Part shown: piece after piece, positions 29,516 through 32,191 of the stretch
Layout of the letters: each line of letters starts with the position of its first letter
How positions within the stretch are numbered: position 1 is the stretch's first letter
Source: Chloroflexota bacterium
Lineage (GTDB): Bacteria > Chloroflexota > Dormibacteria > Dormibacterales > Dormibacteraceae
Direction: 5' to 3'
DNA length: 32,191 nucleotides
Assembly (NCBI GenBank): GCA_005879985.1
Contig: VBIA01000166.1
Coordinates: 1-32,191 of the forward strand
The notes under the pieces: model-generated
The model's database searches: none
Told to the model about the DNA's origin: nothing
What the model saw: only the letters and a program-made list of their open reading frames with translations
Made by a program: the position numbers and the translations under genes

Positions 29516-29532
29516 GGACGAACTCCTCTGGA

Positions 29533-30003
29533 CTAGAGGTGACCGAACGGAAGCAGCTCGAGCTGTTCGAAGCGGTCCTGCACCGCCTTGCGCAGCTCGG
29601 AGGAGAGGATCTTCAGCCGCTCCTCCGCGTTGCGGTCGCCGAGCGCGAGCCCGCGCAATCGCCGCAGCGTGTTCTGCATCGCATAGAGGCCTGAGGCCTC
29701 GTCGGTCGCGAGCTTGGCCGCCGCGGCGCGCAGCTCGCGCGCGATCTCGTCCTGTCCGTGAGCTCGCAGCCACGTTGCGAGTCGAGTCGCAGACGCCAGC
29801 ACGCGCTGGGTCTTGGGATTGAGGCCCGATGCCGCCGGCTCCCTCGTGCGCGGCGCTTGCAGCGCGGCGAACGGGTTGCGCGAGCGCCTGATGCCGCGGA
29901 TGCGGCGGAGCATCGTCATCGTTTGCGGACCGAGGATGACCATGACGCCGGCCAGTATCAGCAGACCGGCGACGACCCCAACGAGCGCATCCAGCATCTG
30001 CAA
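29533..30003 (-). CDS. Hypothetical protein with N-terminal TM segment
   Basis: MLDALVGVVAGLLILAGVMVILGPQTMTMLRRIRGIRRSRNPF...; opposite to the SDR gene. Confidence 0.65.
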   Translation of the reverse strand: MQMLDALVGVVAGLLILAGVMVILGPQTMTMLRRIRGIRRSRNPFAALQAPRTREPAASGLNPKTQRVLASATRLATWLRAHGQDEIARELRAAAAKLATDEASGLYAMQNTLRRLRGLALGDRNAEERLKILSSELRKAVQDRFEQLELLPFGHL

Positions 30004-30028
30004 GCTCTAGGGTACGCTGCGCGGGAGT

Positions 30029-30781
30029 ATGGCGCCCACTTACAAGCCGATCGCCGTGGTGACCGGCGCATCATCAGGAATCGGGGCCGCGAGCGCGCGA
30101 GCTCTTGCGAAGCGCGGATACACAGTGGTCGGCGGCGCACGCCGGGTCGACCGCGTGAAGAGAGCGGTCGGGACGGCAGGGCTTGCTCTCGAGCTGGACG
30201 TCACTGAAAGGGAAAGCGTGGACCGCTTCGTTGGCGAAGTCCGCAAACGGTTTGGCCGTGTCGACGTCCTGATCAACAACGCAGGAGGCGCGCTGGGCCT
30301 CGAGCCGTTGGAAAAGGCGAAGGACGAGGACTGGACGGGGATGTGGAACGTCAACGTCTTCGGCCTGATGCTAATGACGCGCGCGTGCCTGCCGCTGCTG
30401 CGCAAAGCGAAGGTGGGGCACATCGTCAACATCGGATCGATCGCGGGCTTTGAGACCTACAAGGGCGGTGCGGGGTACACGTCGGTCAAGCACGCCGTGC
30501 GCGCCATCTCGCGCACGCTGCGCCTGGAGCTGAATGGCGAGCCGATCCGCGTCACCGAGATCGCGCCCGGGCTCGTCGAAACTGAGTTCAGCCTCGTCCG
30601 CTTCAAGGGCGACCGCGACGCGGCGAAGGCCGTCTACAACGGCCTCAAGCCGCTGACGGCGGAGGACGTGGCCGAGTGCGTCGTGTTCGCGGTCACCAGG
30701 CCGGCGCACGTTGACATCGACGAGATAGTCGTGCGGCCGGTCGCGCAGGCGACCACGTTCCAGGTGAGCCGGAAGACGTAG
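30029..30781 (+). CDS. Short-chain dehydrogenase/reductase
   Basis: VVTGASSGIGAASARALAKRGY; DVLINNAGGALG; YTSVKHAV catalytic Tyr/Lys. Confidence 0.95.
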   Translation: MAPTYKPIAVVTGASSGIGAASARALAKRGYTVVGGARRVDRVKRAVGTAGLALELDVTERESVDRFVGEVRKRFGRVDVLINNAGGALGLEPLEKAKDEDWTGMWNVNVFGLMLMTRACLPLLRKAKVGHIVNIGSIAGFETYKGGAGYTSVKHAVRAISRTLRLELNGEPIRVTEIAPGLVETEFSLVRFKGDRDAAKAVYNGLKPLTAEDVAECVVFAVTRPAHVDIDEIVVRPVAQATTFQVSRKT

Positions 30782-30830
30782 CTGGCCCCTACTTGATCAG
30801 TCCGGCCGCACGGGCCTCATCGCGCGTCAT

Positions 30831-31007
30831 TCAACAACCGGGATCGCCGTAATGGCCGCAGCACGGTTGAGCCTTGCCGCTGCCGATCCACGTTCGGCGC
30901 AGGAGGTTGCCCACGACACGTCCGGCTCGCTCGGCTGGGCCGAGGTCGCCGGCGGTCAGGTTCTTCACGAAACCGACGCCGAACGGCCGGCGCTGGCGCT
31001 TGCTCAT
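30831..31007 (-). CDS. Small 58-aa protein ending CCGHYGDPGC
   Basis: MSKRQRRPFGVGFVKNLTAGDLGPAERAGRVVGNLLRRTWIGSGKAQPCCGHYGDPGC*; ATGA overlap with the upstream DUF3465-like gene; below the ORF track length cutoff. Confidence 0.65.
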   Translation of the reverse strand: MSKRQRRPFGVGFVKNLTAGDLGPAERAGRVVGNLLRRTWIGSGKAQPCCGHYGDPGC

Positions 31008-31399
31008 TCGTAGTAGTTTCCCGCGAACTCGATCCAGCCAGGGTCAGGGCATCCGCTCGACGTGGTGGCGTGCGTGCAGTGAACGCCCGGTCGCGGCCCG
31101 GGATCGATGTACAGCTGGCCGTGGATGATGAGAGAGTCGCCGACGTGGGCGGGCACGTACGCTGCCAGGCTCGTGTTGTGGTCGACCTCCAGCACATCGC
31201 CTGCCGGGTCCTTGACCTGGAAGCGTTCGTGATTTTCAGACTCGGCGGGCTCGGTGAGGATGACCGCGTCGAATGTCACCTCGGTGCCGCTCCTGTCGCT
31301 GACGATGTCCTGGTGCAGCGCCTGATCGTCAGGCTGGTCCCTCTCGCCACACGCTGCGATGAGCAGCAGCACAGCCAGGGCCGGCGCGACGCGCCTCAC
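31004..31399 (-). CDS. DUF3465-like lipoprotein
   Basis: GTG start overlapping the hisA stop (GTGA); VLLLIAACGERD lipobox; FQVKDPAGDVLEVDHNTSLAAYVPAHVGDSLIIHGQLYIDPGPRPGVHCTHATTSSGCPDPGWIEFAGNYYE. Confidence 0.72.
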   Translation of the reverse strand: MRRVAPALAVLLLIAACGERDQPDDQALHQDIVSDRSGTEVTFDAVILTEPAESENHERFQVKDPAGDVLEVDHNTSLAAYVPAHVGDSLIIHGQLYIDPGPRPGVHCTHATTSSGCPDPGWIEFAGNYYE

Positions 31400-32100
31400 A
31401 ACGCGAGCGCGTCCTCCAGCAGGACCTTGCCCTCGTAGAGCGAGCGGCCGAGGATCACGGCGGTGGCGTCGGCCTCGCGCACAGCACGAAGGTCGTCGAG
31501 CGAGGAGATGCCGCCCGAGTACTGAATCGGAAGGCGGCTCATGCCTCGCAGGCGCGCCAGCGTCTCGAGGTCGGGGCCGGCCATGGTGCCGTCGCGATCG
31601 GTGGCGGTCAAGATGAGGCCCGCCAGCGGAAGCGCGTCCCAACGCGCGACCAGCTCGTGGATGTCGATGGTCTCGGTCTCGAGCCAGCCAGCAACCGCCG
31701 GCCTGCCGTTGCGGATGTCGAGCGCGGCCAGCACCTGTCCGGCGTGCTTGTGCGCGCACTCGGCGAGAAGCTCAGGCTCGCGGACCGCCGCCGTTCCCAT
31801 CACCACGGCCGTTGCCCCCATCGCTAGCCACGCGTCGATCTGCTCCGAGCTCCGAATACCGCCAGCGACCTGCACCGTGAGGCTGCTCGACTTGATCAGC
31901 GACTCGATGACCGCGCGGTTGTCGCCGCTCGATCGCGCCGCGTCCAGGTCGACCACGTGGACGCGCTGGGCACCCGCGCGCTCGAAGTCCACGGTCATCG
32001 CGGCGGGGTCGTCCGAGTAAGTGGTGGGCTGCTCGAAGTCTCCCTGCCACAGGCGGACGCACTTGCCGCCCAGGATGTCGATGGCGGGGATCACGAACAC
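31396..32100 (-). CDS. hisA: Phosphoribosylformimino-5-aminoimidazole carboxamide ribotide isomerase
   Basis: MFVIPAIDILGGKCVRLWQGDF; VQVAGGIRSSEQIDAWLAMGATAVVMGTAAV; LILTATDRDGTMAGPDLETLARL. Confidence 0.95.
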   Translation of the reverse strand: MFVIPAIDILGGKCVRLWQGDFEQPTTYSDDPAAMTVDFERAGAQRVHVVDLDAARSSGDNRAVIESLIKSSSLTVQVAGGIRSSEQIDAWLAMGATAVVMGTAAVREPELLAECAHKHAGQVLAALDIRNGRPAVAGWLETETIDIHELVARWDALPLAGLILTATDRDGTMAGPDLETLARLRGMSRLPIQYSGGISSLDDLRAVREADATAVILGRSLYEGKVLLEDALAL

Positions 32101-32191
32101 GGCCCTTTATGTTGAGGCAGAGGGCCCTCGCCCTGATCCTCTCCCGAATGAGACGGACTAGTGGTTACCGATAGTTGGTGAACTGCAGCGG

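Noticed and set aside
32101-32191. Possible minus-strand C-terminus ...PLQFTNYR* upstream of hisA
   Set aside because: Only about 8 residues visible at the window edge; cannot be assigned.

Overview
High-GC bacterial chromosomal window, all calls made by reading the sequence with no searches run. It carries (1) a nearly contiguous de novo purine cluster: purB 3' end, purC, purS, purQ, purL, purF, purM, purN, purH; (2) a pyrimidine cluster: pyrB, pyrR, fused carA-carB, pyrK, pyrD; (3) accessory genes: deazaflavin-type oxidoreductase, a disrupted MFS pump beside a MarR regulator, class V aminotransferase, thiolase, small zinc-ribbon-like proteins, an ABC ATPase with an ABC/SpoIIM-like permease, MFS, SRPBCC, a holin-like/DUF3618/YihY envelope trio, SDR; and (4) a minus-strand hisA - DUF3465-like lipoprotein - 58-aa Cys-rich small ORF unit. 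The most interesting signal is a ~182-bp element present twice. It exactly fills the stop-to-start gap between purB/purC and between purC/purS, aligns without gaps at about 88% identity, shows three compensatory base-pair changes in two stems, pairs with the Shine-Dalgarno of the downstream gene, and looks as if it was inserted into TTGA/ATGA stop-start overlaps with duplication of TGAT. A different 92-bp insert with two TTTGTATACAAA palindromes sits at the pyrB/pyrR ATGA junction between 8-bp direct repeats. A PyrR-type RNA hairpin overlaps the pyrB Shine-Dalgarno. The taxon cannot be fixed from the sequence alone.
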